From Georgfuchsia toluolica (lineage in GTDB: Bacteria > Pseudomonadota > Gammaproteobacteria > Burkholderiales > Rhodocyclaceae), in assembly GCF_907163265.1 (NCBI RefSeq), contig NZ_CAJQUM010000001.1, positions 372,001 through 436,000 on the forward strand: a stretch of DNA of 64,000 nucleotides, written 5' to 3'. Of this stretch, positions 21,499 through 30,798 are shown in pieces. The position numbers were made by a program, and so were the translations under genes. Each line of letters opens with the position of its first letter. Positions within the stretch are counted from its first letter, which is position 1. Below the pieces are notes generated by a model, which was given only the letters and a program-made list of their open reading frames with translations, made no database searches and was not told the DNA's origin.

Positions 21499-21527
21499 GA
21501 TGCTGTTTCGAGATAATAAGCTAATCC

Positions 21528-23285
21528 ATGAATAATCTGCTCCCGTTTCGCACGCTTCGCGGACGGCTCACACTGCTGGCCTGCCTTGCGACGCTGCCAG
21601 CTTTTCTTTTCGTGGTTTACGTAGCATCTGAAGAAAGAAGTGCGGCTTTGCATAGGGCCGAAACGGAATCGATCTACGTTGCCAATCTTGCTTCGCACGA
21701 GCATGCATTGCAAGTCATTGGCGCCCAGCGCCTGCTTGACCGGCTTGCGTCCTCTTCCGACAAAAGCAGATTGGAGGACCTGCCTAAGCTGCTGCCGGCG
21801 ATTCTCTCCGGATTTCCGCAGTTCGCCAATCTTGGCGTGCTCGGGCTCGACGGGAAGATTTTGTACAGCGTGGTCACTCCTCCACGAGAGGTCAACATGG
21901 CCAGGATTTCCGCCTTTCAGCGGGCGCTCGAATCGCAGGAAGTGGCTGTCGGTACCTATCTCGTCGGCCTGATCGTCGAACGGCCGATTCTGATCATGGC
22001 AAAAGCATTACGCAGCGCGCGCGGCCAGCCGTCTCTCGTGTTATTCGTTGCCCTCGATCTTGCCTGGTTTGACCGGCTGACAGGTCAGGTGGACCTGCCG
22101 CCCGGCAGCGCACTGCTGATCGTCGACCGCGATGGCACTATTTTGGCAAGCTCCCTTGGTCGGGAACTGGAACCTGGTGCGAACAGGCAACTCAAGGGAT
22201 TCCAGCAACTGATCCGGCACCCGCATACATTGACTCGATGTGTCGCGCCCGATGGTATTCCGCGGCTTGCGGTCGCCACTTCCCTGGGAGGAATAAAGGA
22301 CGTCTGGGTCGTTGCCGGACCGCCGGAGGCCAGTGTCCATGCCCTGGCCAACCACGTTTTTTATCGTGATCTTGCGGTGCTATCGTTGCTCGCGATATTC
22401 GCCATAGTTTCCTCGCTGGTGGCCACCGATCTGTCGGTTCTGCGCGACATTCGCATGCTCGCCGCGGCCACTCGCCGTTTTGGCAAGGGCGAGCTTAACG
22501 CCCGCGCGCCTGTTCCACTCCCCCATGGAGAAATCCGCGACCTGACGATGGCCTTCAATTCCATGGCCGACACGCTGGAATTGCGCGACAGACAAGCGGC
22601 TCGGGCGCAGCAGCGCTTGCGCGCCTTGTCGCACCGGTTGCAGACAGCGCGCGAGAAAGAGGCAGCACGCATCGCGCAAGAGCTCCATGATGAACTTGGA
22701 CAGGAACTGAGTGTGCTTCGACTGGAACTGGAGCGCCTGCATCGCAAGGTCGCCAGCGGTGTTGATCTGACCGTGCCGGAGGATACTCTGGCCATGATTG
22801 AAGAATTCGGTGAACGCATCGATGCGGCGGTGCGCTCGGTGCGCCGCATCTCTTCCGAATTGCGCCCCGGCGTGCTGGATCGATTGGGGCTGGCGGCGGG
22901 ACTCGAATGGCTGCTGAGCGAGTTCGAGCGTCGCTCTGGAATTCATACCTCGCTCGTAGCCGAAGGCGTAGAGGAAAAGGTCGATGCAGACATCTCCACA
23001 GCCCTGTTTCGCATTACCCAGGAGGCGCTGACCAACGTCGTGCGCCATTCAGGCGCGACATCCATTGCGACCCGGCTGGTGGGCACCGAACATGACTTCA
23101 TGCTCTGGGTCAAGGACAATGGTCGCGGCTTCGATCCCGATATCGAACCCCTTACGCCGTCCCTTGGGCTGCTTGGCATGAGAGAACGGGCAAGCCGCCT
23201 CGGTGGTACCGTCAAGATCACCAGTGCTTGCGGAAAGGGGACGGAACTGCAAGTTAACATTCCCCGAAATGCGCTACGAGCATGA
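21528..23285 (+). CDS. NarX/UhpB-type sensor histidine kinase
   Basis: This 585-residue membrane kinase has a first helix at about residues 13-35, an extracytoplasmic Cache-like region to about 280, a second helix at about 284-302, and HAMP at about 305-360. A HisKA_3 phosphoacceptor domain follows with His387 in AQELHDELGQE, then HATPase_c with the N-box EALTNVVRHSG and glycine boxes DNGRGFD and GLLGMRERA. The response regulator gene begins 16 nt after its stop, so the two form a pair. The signal is not deducible; the downstream anion transporters suggest a small anion (inference). Confidence 0.92.
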   Translation: MNNLLPFRTLRGRLTLLACLATLPAFLFVVYVASEERSAALHRAETESIYVANLASHEHALQVIGAQRLLDRLASSSDKSRLEDLPKLLPAILSGFPQFANLGVLGLDGKILYSVVTPPREVNMARISAFQRALESQEVAVGTYLVGLIVERPILIMAKALRSARGQPSLVLFVALDLAWFDRLTGQVDLPPGSALLIVDRDGTILASSLGRELEPGANRQLKGFQQLIRHPHTLTRCVAPDGIPRLAVATSLGGIKDVWVVAGPPEASVHALANHVFYRDLAVLSLLAIFAIVSSLVATDLSVLRDIRMLAAATRRFGKGELNARAPVPLPHGEIRDLTMAFNSMADTLELRDRQAARAQQRLRALSHRLQTAREKEAARIAQELHDELGQELSVLRLELERLHRKVASGVDLTVPEDTLAMIEEFGERIDAAVRSVRRISSELRPGVLDRLGLAAGLEWLLSEFERRSGIHTSLVAEGVEEKVDADISTALFRITQEALTNVVRHSGATSIATRLVGTEHDFMLWVKDNGRGFDPDIEPLTPSLGLLGMRERASRLGGTVKITSACGKGTELQVNIPRNALRA

Positions 23286-23301
23286 GGAAAAAGGTGAGCA
23301 A

Positions 23302-23928
23302 ATGAAGATCCTGTTGATCGATGATCATGCGATTTTGAGAGCGGGTCTGAAACGAATACTCATAGAAGATATCGGGGCACAAGTCGGCGAGGCTGCCGAT
23401 GCCGAAGAGGCCATGCGGCAATTACAGCGTGAGACCTGGGATGTGGTTCTGCTAGACATTTCGCTGCCCGGGCGTAGCGGGCTCGATATTCTCCCCGAGA
23501 TCCGCTCCAGTTACCCCCTCGTCAGGGTTATCGTGCTCAGCAGCTTCGATGACCAGCAATTTGCGGTTCGGGCGTTGCGTGATGGCGCCGCCGCGTTTCT
23601 GACCAAGGAGCGGGCGCCCCGAGAGTTGCTGGACGCTATCAAGACGGTGATGAGTGGACGGCGTTTTATCACGGCAGACCTCGCCGACAGGCTGGCATCG
23701 CTCATCGCCTGCGATAGTCCAAAGGTCCCGCATGAAACACTGTCCAGCCGAGAGTTCGAAGTTTTTCGCCTGATCGCCGCGGCCAAGACACCCACGGAAA
23801 TTTCCGCGCTGCTTAACATCAGCACCAAGACCGTGAGCACCTATCGCGCGCGCATTCTGGAAAAGATGAACATGACTTCCAGCGCCGAGTTGATGCAGTA
23901 CGCCATTCGCCACGCTTTGGTGAACTGA
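23302..23928 (+). CDS. NarL/FixJ-family response regulator
   Basis: This 208-residue regulator has a receiver domain (about 1-118) with the acidic pair Asp7-Asp8 in LLIDDHA and phosphoacceptor Asp52 in VVLLDISLPG. A LuxR-type HTH follows at about 142-205 (LSSREFEVFRLIAAAKTPTEI and KTVSTYRARILEKM). ATG 23302 is chosen because AAGGTGA lies 4 nt upstream and MKILLIDDHA is the family start. It is paired with the kinase just upstream. A 19-nt inverted repeat 18 nt downstream of its stop, ahead of the TDT gene, could be its target. Confidence 0.93.
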   Translation: MKILLIDDHAILRAGLKRILIEDIGAQVGEAADAEEAMRQLQRETWDVVLLDISLPGRSGLDILPEIRSSYPLVRVIVLSSFDDQQFAVRALRDGAAAFLTKERAPRELLDAIKTVMSGRRFITADLADRLASLIACDSPKVPHETLSSREFEVFRLIAAAKTPTEISALLNISTKTVSTYRARILEKMNMTSSAELMQYAIRHALVN

Positions 23929-23945
23929 TTCCCTTGTCAGCCATT

Positions 23946-23964
23946 TCCCTACAAGCGGTAGGGA
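23946..23964. promoter_or_regulatory. inverted repeat TCCCTAC-N5-GTAGGGA, candidate response-regulator site
   Basis: Perfect 7-bp arms (23946-23952 and 23958-23964) lie between the response regulator and the TDT transporter. TAC/GTA half-sites with a short spacer are compatible with LuxR-type response-regulator dimers. It could instead be a short transcript hairpin, although no T-run follows. Confidence 0.45.
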
Positions 23965-24072
23965 TCTGTTGTCAGGCGCGTCAGCCGCCGCCCGATATAC
24001 ACTTTTTACCAGTTACCGCATAGTGGTCTTCAGTTGCAGTTGATCAAACTCAAGATCCAGGGGCTAGCGGTA

Positions 24073-25224
24073 ATGTCAATTGTCGGAAAAATACGGCCAG
24101 AAAGTGAAACGGGCGGGGTAGAGGTCTCCACCCTGACTCTAACGCCATTTCATAAGGTCCTTGCCAGACTGTCGCCCGCCTATTTCGCCATGGTGATGGC
24201 GACCGGCATTCTTTCGCTCGCCTGCAGACTGGAAAACATTCCAGCACTGCCGGAGATCCTGCTTGCGATCAACCTGGCCGCTTATGTGATCCTGTGGGGG
24301 TTGACGCTCTTGCGCATTCGCCATCACCCGCAGCGTTTCCTCGACGATTTTGGCAGCCATCCACGCGGCCCCGGTTTTTTTAGCACCGTCGCGGCGACTT
24401 CCGTGCTGGGGACGCAGATCGCGGTGCAGTTGCACATGGCGGCCGTCGCCCAACTGATGTGGTGGCTCGCCTTCACCCTATGGCTGGTGCTGACCTACGC
24501 CATATTCACCGCGCTAACGGTGCGCAGAAACAAGCCGACCTTCGAAGAAGGCATCAATGGCGGCTGGCTGACGGCGGTGGTCGCCACCCAATCTCTCGTC
24601 GTGTTCGCCTGCATGATCATGCCGGAACAGGGGAACTCCGAAGCCGCCATGCTCGGCCTGACACTGCTCTGGCTGGCCGGGGGAATGCTTTACATCTGGA
24701 TGATCTCACTCATTTTCTACCGCTATACCTTCTTCCGCTTTCATCCGCAGGATCTGACGCCGCCGTATTGGATCAACATGGGCGCGATGGCGATCTCCAC
24801 CCTTGCCGGGGCGCTACTGATCAGTGTTGCCGATCGATCACCATTGCTGGTTTCTCTGCTGCCTTTTCTCAAGGGCATGACCCTGCTTTTCTGGGCGACC
24901 GCCACCTGGTGGATTCCAATGCTGGTCATCCTCGGCCTGTGGCGTTACATCTTTCACAAGGTCCCGTTGACCTACGATCCGCTCTATTGGGGCGCGGTCT
25001 TCCCGCTGGGGATGTACGCAGTCGCTACCCATCGGCTTGCGGAAGCTTTCGGCTTGCCGTTCCTGCTCATCATCCCGCGTCTGTTCGTCGGCGTGGCGCT
25101 GACGACCTGGTTGCTCACCTTTCTCGGCCTGCTTTTGGCAGTTGCGACAGGCCTGAAACCCGCGGACCGCAAACGTGCGGATCCCGCGATTCCTTGCGTA
25201 GCCGTCAAGTCGCAAATCACTTAA
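24073..25224 (+). CDS. TDT-family (TehA/Mae1/SLAC1-like) anion transporter
   Basis: This 383-residue polytopic protein has about ten membrane helices and no large soluble domain. [19 protein letters not shown] near residue 37 is the typical TDT start. The C-terminal part has [14 protein letters not shown] and [20 protein letters not shown], also seen in this family. Known members move C4-dicarboxylates, sulfite or other anions, or contribute to tellurite resistance; the substrate here is unknown. ATG 24073 is preferred over the TTG at 24034. It follows the two-component pair and precedes a small membrane protein by 11 nt, so operon co-expression is likely. Confidence 0.88.
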   Translation: MSIVGKIRPESETGGVEVSTLTLTPFHKVLARLSPAYFAMVMATGILSLACRLENIPALPEILLAINLAAYVILWGLTLLRIRHHPQRFLDDFGSHPRGPGFFSTVAATSVLGTQIAVQLHMAAVAQLMWWLAFTLWLVLTYAIFTALTVRRNKPTFEEGINGGWLTAVVATQSLVVFACMIMPEQGNSEAAMLGLTLLWLAGGMLYIWMISLIFYRYTFFRFHPQDLTPPYWINMGAMAISTLAGALLISVADRSPLLVSLLPFLKGMTLLFWATATWWIPMLVILGLWRYIFHKVPLTYDPLYWGAVFPLGMYAVATHRLAEAFGLPFLLIIPRLFVGVALTTWLLTFLGLLLAVATGLKPADRKRADPAIPCVAVKSQIT

Positions 25225-25235
25225 GGAGATACGTC

Positions 25236-25556
25236 ATGAATTCCGCACAAATATCCGGATTGAGCCGGAACTCCAGCGCTCCAATCTCTCTTGACTCAAG
25301 CGATGCCGAGCAGGAAGTATCACGAGCAGGTGTGGAACGGAGCCGCAAGACGATACTTGGTGGCTGGATTATTTCAATGATTGGCATCGTTTTCTTCTGC
25401 CTGGTAATGTCAAACAGCAATCAGCAACCTGATCTGTACAGCATACTCGCCACGCTTGTGGTCATCTCCATCGGCGTGGGAGTGTGGTTTGTCGGTTGCG
25501 TCAGGTTCATGCATGAGGCTGCCAATTCCACCGCTACCGAAACCATTAATTGGTAA
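25236..25556 (+). CDS. Small two-helix membrane protein, unknown
   Basis: This 106-residue protein has a polar N-terminal 40 residues and two hydrophobic helices (about 41-60, GGWIISMIGIVFFCLVMS, and about 69-90, ILATLVVISIGVGVWFVG). AAGGAG 8 nt before ATG 25236 is a strong ribosome site. It lies 11 nt after the TDT transporter and 69 nt before the FNT gene. The position suggests an accessory subunit or an unrelated small membrane protein co-expressed with the transporters. No family recognised. Confidence 0.8.
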   Translation: MNSAQISGLSRNSSAPISLDSSDAEQEVSRAGVERSRKTILGGWIISMIGIVFFCLVMSNSNQQPDLYSILATLVVISIGVGVWFVGCVRFMHEAANSTATETINW

Positions 25557-25625
25557 CGACTGGCGCACGACTGCGGCGTACCCGCGTTCGGCAATGACTA
25601 AACCGATTGAAAGGACAGTAGGCCG

Positions 25626-26507
25626 ATGAACCACCGTTTTGAACCGATCGCCGTTTCGGTGGGGGATAATCTGCCCGCCGGAAACCCGGCTGCGCTATCG
25701 GCCGCTTTCGCTGACTTTACGACCATTGATTCAGTATCTCCCGCGCAGATAGGCAGGGAAATTGCCGAGGACGCCGTCAAGAAAGACAAGATTTCCGTTT
25801 ATCACTTGTTGATCCGTGGCTTCCTGTGCACCCCCTTCCTGGCGTATGCGACGGCACTTTCAGCCCTGCTGGTCACGCAGGGCTGGCCCACTGCAGCCGC
25901 TGGTTTGATATTCCCCGTCGGCTATATCATGCTGGCGACACTGGGCCTTGAAATGGCCACCGGCAGTTTTTCTGTCATGCCTATCGGGATGTATGCAGGA
26001 CGAATCAAGCCCTGGCGCGTATTCCGCAACTGGACGTGGACCCTGCTGGGCAATCTGGCGGGAGGGATTTTCTTTGCCTGGCTATTATGGTTCTCCCTCA
26101 CCAAGGGCGGGACGACTGCCCCCTCGGGCGTACTGATTACGCTGGCCCACCTCGCCGAAAAGAAGGCCGCCTATGTTGACTTCGGTTATCTCGGCTGGCT
26201 GGCCGCCGTCGGGATGGGGATTCTGTGCAACTGGCTGGTCAGCCTGGCCCCAATCATGGCCAAAGCCTCTCGCAGCGTATCGGGGAAGGTAATGCTGATA
26301 TGGCTGCCGCTTGCGACTTTTTTTGCCCTCGGATTCGAGCATACCGTTGTCAATATGTTTGTTTTTCCCGTAGGCATACTATCCGGGGCGAATGTTTCCA
26401 TTCATGACTGGTGGATATGGAATCAAATTCCGGTGACCATCGGGAATATCATTGGCGCATTGGTTTTTAACGCCACCTTGTGGTATTGCACTCACCGCGA
26501 AGCGTGA
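25626..26507 (+). CDS. Formate/nitrite transporter (FNT) family channel
   Basis: This 293-residue protein has six predicted helices. FNT landmarks include LIRGFLCTPFLAYATALS, VGYIMLATLGLEMATGSFSVMP, RNWTWTLLGNLAGG, GILCNWLVSLAPIMA, and FALGFEHTVVNMFVFPVGIL with the central histidine of the family (GFEHTVVNM). FNT pentamers pass formate, nitrite or hydrosulfide. The N-terminal 50 residues are longer than usual and polar. It shares a direction with the TDT gene and the two-component pair. A hairpin terminator follows at 26594. Confidence 0.92.
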   Translation: MNHRFEPIAVSVGDNLPAGNPAALSAAFADFTTIDSVSPAQIGREIAEDAVKKDKISVYHLLIRGFLCTPFLAYATALSALLVTQGWPTAAAGLIFPVGYIMLATLGLEMATGSFSVMPIGMYAGRIKPWRVFRNWTWTLLGNLAGGIFFAWLLWFSLTKGGTTAPSGVLITLAHLAEKKAAYVDFGYLGWLAAVGMGILCNWLVSLAPIMAKASRSVSGKVMLIWLPLATFFALGFEHTVVNMFVFPVGILSGANVSIHDWWIWNQIPVTIGNIIGALVFNATLWYCTHREA

Positions 26508-26593
26508 CGGAACGTCAATGATGATGGGCGCCGCCGATGGGCGAACCGATAATGTGCAGTTGCTCGCAAAGAAAGGCATATGAGCCAACATTT

Positions 26594-26621
26594 CGTCATC
26601 CCCGCTGGGGTAGGGATGACG
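26594..26621. terminator. hairpin terminator between FNT and methyltransferase genes
   Basis: CGTCATCCC (26594-26602) pairs with GGGATGACG (26613-26621) around a 10-nt loop, followed by GTGTGCTTTTT. It can serve both converging genes. The arm resembles the CGTCATTCCCGCG palindrome family found elsewhere in the window. Confidence 0.7.
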
Positions 26622-26666
26622 TGTGCTTTTTCTAAATCAAAAGGTGCGCAGCTTTTTACGCTACGA

Positions 26667-27467
26667 CTAATGTTGTGACAGGAGCGGTTTTTGTGCTGCG
26701 TGAAAGCCGACCATTCCGCCCCATATGCTTTTTTTGCAGCTCACATTCGAAAACCCGATGAGTTGCAGGACGCTTGTCAATTCTTCCGGAGTATAGAAAT
26801 GGTGAATTGCATCGCTGAAGTATCCGCAACACTCCCGTGATGCCGGGGTTGACCCGAAGATCAGCGAAGTCATGAAAACGGAAATGCGCAAGAAGCGCAG
26901 GTAGAGCCATTCGACCAGAGGACTGGTCGGCTTGAGCATGTCGCAGTGATAGAAAACCCCGCCCGGCTTCAATACGCGCAGGATCTCGGGCAGCACCTTG
27001 TCCAGTTGCAGATGGCGGGAAGCGGCCTGGAGCGTGATCACGTCGAACGAGTTGTCCGGAAAGGGCAGATCGTGAACGTCGTGAATGACGCTGGATATAC
27101 CCAGCCCGGCTCGTTTCGCCCTGCGTTGCCCCTCTTCCTGCATTTCCTTGCTGCGATCAATCGCCGTGACGGAAATGGCCGGCTCTTTTTTGAGGAGTCT
27201 GATGCCCACATCGTTGGTTCCCGCGCAGACGTCGAGCGTCTGGTAATGCGGACGCAGTTTTATCGTTCTGAGGAATTGCCAAACCCACAATTCCCATAAA
27301 CCCAAACTTGCGATGATGTTGCCCGAACGGTAATAGCGCGGAACATCCTTGAAAACTTCAGGCACCATCCGTGCCCACACATTTGAAAAAAGAGAGCGGC
27401 GTTTGCTCTCTTTTTGTCCGAATATTTCCTGGGTTAGCGCCAACGTTGCCTCGTGTTGTTGTTCCAT
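26667..27467 (-). CDS. UbiE/MenG-like SAM methyltransferase
   Basis: This 266-residue class I methyltransferase has motif I as LDVCAGTNDVGIRLL near residue 78, motif II/III around HDVHDLPFPDNSFDVIT, and post-motif LRVLKPGGVFYHCD. The order and the FPDNSFD phrase resemble quinone methyltransferases. The GGTGD of classical UbiE is replaced by CAGTND, so the substrate is uncertain. Base composition is more AT-rich than its neighbours. ATG 27467 gives MEQQHEATLALTQEIF. It converges on the FNT gene and diverges from the small gene at 27718. Quinone methylation is an inference only. Confidence 0.82.
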   Translation of the reverse strand: MEQQHEATLALTQEIFGQKESKRRSLFSNVWARMVPEVFKDVPRYYRSGNIIASLGLWELWVWQFLRTIKLRPHYQTLDVCAGTNDVGIRLLKKEPAISVTAIDRSKEMQEEGQRRAKRAGLGISSVIHDVHDLPFPDNSFDVITLQAASRHLQLDKVLPEILRVLKPGGVFYHCDMLKPTSPLVEWLYLRFLRISVFMTSLIFGSTPASRECCGYFSDAIHHFYTPEELTSVLQLIGFSNVSCKKSIWGGMVGFHAAQKPLLSQH

Positions 27468-27717
27468 TTTTATGACTTCCCATTTGACGAAAACGATTCA
27501 GTCTAAGGCGGCTTGCTGGTATGGGTCAACACTCGTATGGCCCTGCTAAATATGGGGTTTAGGCGGGAATACCAGGTTAAAAACAAAGGCTTTGTCAGCG
27601 GCCCTGACGGTTCATGGCCGGAGCCGTTCTGGCAACGCCATATGCATATTATGCAAGGCTCACGCCTTGAGCCACTACCCCCCGCATCATGACGACACTT
27701 TATCCAGGAGCGTGGTC

Positions 27718-27801
27718 ATGAAAATTATCCATCCCGATGTCGACACCGCGGTCTTTTATGCCGTTACCGTTTTTTGTGCCGTGCTGATGCTGGCCATGTA
27801 A
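27718..27801 (+). CDS. 27-residue single-helix membrane peptide
   Basis: ATG 27718 has AGGAG 7 nt upstream and opens 27 codons, MKIIHPDVDTAVFYAVTVF then CAVLMLAM, ending TAA 11 nt before the addB-like start. Residues 11-27 form one hydrophobic helix. Good ribosome site, sensible codons and a clean helix argue for a real small protein. No family recognised. Confidence 0.5.
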   Translation: MKIIHPDVDTAVFYAVTVFCAVLMLAM

Positions 27802-27812
27802 CATCGGCGCCT

Positions 27813-30668
27813 ATGCCGCAAATACTCGAGCGCCTGATTCTCTGCGCTACCAGCCGTCTCGCCCAGTCGCTGCGCTGGCAGGATGACCGCGCGCGCCTGG
27901 CGGCAGGCGAAACGCGCTGGCCAACCCTGAACACGAGCACCGTCGCGCAGTGGCTTGCGCAGTTGGGCGAAGCCGCATTGCTGCGCGGCGAGGACGATGC
28001 GCTGCTGTCGCGCCGCGTGCTCGACGGGTTTCAGGAAGCCATGTTATGGGAAGCGGTGATTGCGGAGTCGATTCCCGATTACGCCAGCAGTTTTTTCGAT
28101 GTGCCCGGCATGGCCGCGACGGCGCTGGAAGCGAATGCCCTGATGGTGGTATGGGGTGTGGTCCCATTCGGCGGCGAGAATGAGGATGAAACGCAGGCCT
28201 TCCTGCGCTGGCGGCGCAGATTTTACGAGCGCTGCAACGAACAGGGCCTGATCGAGGCCGTGCGCTGGCACGAGGCGCTGCTGGCCTTGATCGAACGTGG
28301 TGCGGCGCGGCTGCCGCGCGAGGTGTATTTCGCCGGTTTCGACAACATCACGCCGCAGGAGCGGCGACTCAAACAAATATTGGCGGGGCAGGGCGTTCAT
28401 GTCGACGAATGGCAGTTCGCCGCTAATGCGCCGGTGACGCTTAGCATCAGGAAGTTGGCCGATACGGACAGCGAACGTCGCGCCGTGGCCCAGTGGGCCG
28501 CCGAGCAACTGGCGCGTAATCCCGCTACCCGTCTTGGCATTGTGGTTCCCAATCTCGGCAGCGCGCGCGACGGACTGGAGACCGTGCTTGACGCCATGTT
28601 GCATCCGGCATTGCTGCGCCCGGCACGCGCCGAAGTGCCGCGCTGCTACAACTTCAGCCTGGGCAAGCCGCTTACGCATCAACCGCTGGTTGCCGTGGCG
28701 TTCGATGTCATCGAATTCGCGACCGGTTCCGGGGAAGTGGAGCAAAGCCGCATCGGTGAACTGCTGCGCCATCCCTGTTGGTCGGCCAGCGTGAGTGAAG
28801 CCGATGCGCGTGCCCGGCTCGAGGCCGTGATGCGCGAACGCCTCAATGCGACCACGACATTGGCGCGAGTGCTGTCGTTCGCGCAGTGGTTTGCTCGCGG
28901 CATGGATGAAGCCCCCCTCTCCCTTGAGGGGGCGAGCGGAGAATTTCAGGAGCATGGCTCCCGGCCCGCGCAGCCGGCTGACTGTGCGAAGCCAGCCGTG
29001 TGGCACGAAGTGGGGGCAGAAGGGGAGGGTGGAAGAAAGTCATGCTTGCGAATACTGCTCGCGCATCTCGTTGTCATCGAATCGACCCGGCACGAATGGA
29101 AAAAGAAAACGCTGCCTTCGCAATGGGCCGAACGCTTTCGCCACTTGCTGCGCCATGCCGGCTGGCCCGGCGAACGCAGTTTGTCGAGTTACGAGTTCCA
29201 GGCGCGTGAAGCGTTTGCCGGGGAACTCGACAAACTCGCCGCGCTCGACGGCATCCTCGGCGCCATTCCCGCGCGCGAGGCACAGCGGCGGCTGGTCCAG
29301 CTTTGCAATACGCATATCTTTCAGGCCGAGATCGTGGGCGATCCACAGATTCAAGTGGTCGGCATGCTCGAAGCGGGCGGCATGCATTTCGATGCGCTGT
29401 GGGTGATGGGCATGACCGACGACGTCTGGCCGCCCCCGCCGCGTCCCAATCCCCTCTTGCCGGCGGAACAGCAGCGCAAGGTTAATGCACCCAACGCATC
29501 GGCGCAGGTACAACTGGCGTTTGCCCGCTCCATTCATGGCCGCCTGTTGCAAAGCGCACCCGGGATCAACTTTTCGTTCGCGCATGTTGATGGTGTAACG
29601 GAGTTACGCCCAAGCCCTCTGCTCGTGGGGCTCGCATCGGGCCAAGCCCCTAATGACACCTCCTCCCAACCTCCCCCGCCAAGCGGAGGAGGCGACTATT
29701 CGGCCCTGTGGGCCAAAGATGTTGACGACAGCATCGCGCCGCCCGTGGCCGAGGGCGAGCATGTGCGCGGCGGCACCGGTCTGCTGCGTGCGCAGGCCAT
29801 TTGTCCGGCCTGGGCTTTTTATCAATACCGCCTCGGCGCGAAGGCGTTGCGACAGCCGGTGGACGGGATCGATGCGGCGGCGCGCGGCAGCATCGTGCAT
29901 GACGCCCTGCGTGTTTTCTGGCAGGCGACAGGCGCTTCGTCGCGGCTGCGGGCCATGTCCGATGCCGAACGCAATGCCGCCATCGACAAGGCGGCCTGTG
30001 CCGCACTCGACGGCTACGACCATGTGCATCGCGCCAACCCCTTGCCGCCGGTGTTTCGCAAGCTGGAGCGCGAGCGTTTGCAGCGCCTGCTGGGGAACTG
30101 GCTGGCGGTGGAGTTGCAGCGCGAACAGCCGTTCAGTGTCATCTCGTGCGAGGAGCGCGTCGAAGTCGACATCGACGGCATCGTATGCAATATGCAAATA
30201 GACCGCATCGACCGGCTGGACGATGGCCGCAGGATCGTTATCGATTACAAGACTGGCGCTGTCGCGGGCGCCGCGGCCTGGGCTGCAGCGCGCATCACCG
30301 ATCCGCAGCTGCCAACCTATGCCGCCATCGCCAGGCACGATCAGCCACCGGCGGCAGTGGCCTTCGGCCGCGTGCTGCTCGAAGATGCGCGCTTTCTCGG
30401 CATCGGCGAAGCAGATGGCCTGCTGCCGCGCGTCTCCGGTATTGACAGCGGCGACGCGCGACGCGTTTTCAGCACGGAAGAATTTGCCGACTGGCAGGCC
30501 GTGCTGCTGCATTGGCGCAGCAGCATTGAAGCGATTGCGCACGAAGTGAAAGCGGGCGTGGCCCCCGTGCGGGTCGAGAACGAAACCGACCTGCGCTACT
30601 GCGACGTGCTGCCGCTGCTGCGCCTGGCCGAGCGCAGAACGCAGTGGGAAGCGGAACTGAAAGAGTGA
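27813..30668 (+). CDS. AddB-like PD-(D/E)XK nuclease / DNA repair protein
   Basis: This 951-residue protein is an inactivated-helicase-like repair subunit with a C-terminal RecB-type nuclease. The nuclease motifs are GSIVHDALRVFW near 692, MQIDRIDRLDDG and VIDYKTGAV near 810, matching the H...D...DxK pattern. It resembles the betaproteobacterial 'probable DNA repair protein' type that precedes a UvrD-like partner. ATG 27813 (MPQILERLILCATSRLAQSL) is preferred over an upstream alternative. Two low-complexity in-frame stretches (about residues 368-410 and 610-634) correspond to palindromic repeat DNA. The partner addA-like gene starts 130 nt downstream, across a CACAGAG palindrome. Confidence 0.85.
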   Translation: MPQILERLILCATSRLAQSLRWQDDRARLAAGETRWPTLNTSTVAQWLAQLGEAALLRGEDDALLSRRVLDGFQEAMLWEAVIAESIPDYASSFFDVPGMAATALEANALMVVWGVVPFGGENEDETQAFLRWRRRFYERCNEQGLIEAVRWHEALLALIERGAARLPREVYFAGFDNITPQERRLKQILAGQGVHVDEWQFAANAPVTLSIRKLADTDSERRAVAQWAAEQLARNPATRLGIVVPNLGSARDGLETVLDAMLHPALLRPARAEVPRCYNFSLGKPLTHQPLVAVAFDVIEFATGSGEVEQSRIGELLRHPCWSASVSEADARARLEAVMRERLNATTTLARVLSFAQWFARGMDEAPLSLEGASGEFQEHGSRPAQPADCAKPAVWHEVGAEGEGGRKSCLRILLAHLVVIESTRHEWKKKTLPSQWAERFRHLLRHAGWPGERSLSSYEFQAREAFAGELDKLAALDGILGAIPAREAQRRLVQLCNTHIFQAEIVGDPQIQVVGMLEAGGMHFDALWVMGMTDDVWPPPPRPNPLLPAEQQRKVNAPNASAQVQLAFARSIHGRLLQSAPGINFSFAHVDGVTELRPSPLLVGLASGQAPNDTSSQPPPPSGGGDYSALWAKDVDDSIAPPVAEGEHVRGGTGLLRAQAICPAWAFYQYRLGAKALRQPVDGIDAAARGSIVHDALRVFWQATGASSRLRAMSDAERNAAIDKAACAALDGYDHVHRANPLPPVFRKLERERLQRLLGNWLAVELQREQPFSVISCEERVEVDIDGIVCNMQIDRIDRLDDGRRIVIDYKTGAVAGAAAWAAARITDPQLPTYAAIARHDQPPAAVAFGRVLLEDARFLGIGEADGLLPRVSGIDSGDARRVFSTEEFADWQAVLLHWRSSIEAIAHEVKAGVAPVRVENETDLRYCDVLPLLRLAERRTQWEAELKE
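28913..29040 (+). repeat. in-frame GC-rich repeat inside the addB-like gene (1)
   Basis: The stretch from CCCCTCTCCCTTGAGGGGG through AAGGGGAGGGTGG is palindromic and unlike the flanking codons. It is translated as a Gly/Pro/Ala-rich insert (LEGASGEFQEHGSRPAQPAD and onward) between conserved-looking segments SFAQWFARG and LLAHLVVIES. Boundaries are approximate. Confidence 0.55.
29640..29715 (+). repeat. in-frame palindromic repeat inside the addB-like gene (2)
   Basis: CCTCCTCCCAACCTCCCCC is answered by GCGGAGGAGG about 5 nt later. The protein reads NDTSSQPPPPSGGGDYSAL here. Boundaries are approximate. The frame is kept on both sides. Confidence 0.5.
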
Positions 30669-30684
30669 AAGTCAAAAGCATGAG

Positions 30685-30780
30685 CCACAGAGGGCACAGA
30701 GACCACAGAGAAAAACCAAACCCAGGCCCGAGGGTGTTTTTGACTTTGCCTTTCTCTGTGTTCTCTGTGACCTCTGTGGC
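30685..30780. repeat. CACAGAG palindromic repeat, copy 2
   Basis: The left arm is GCCACAGAGGGCACAGAG at 30685, and the right arm ends with TGACCTCTGTGGC at 30780. It fills the gap between the addB-like stop and the addA-like start, so a co-transcript would carry a long hairpin there. Confidence 0.8.
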
Positions 30781-30798
30781 TAAAAAGCCTTTGACGTT

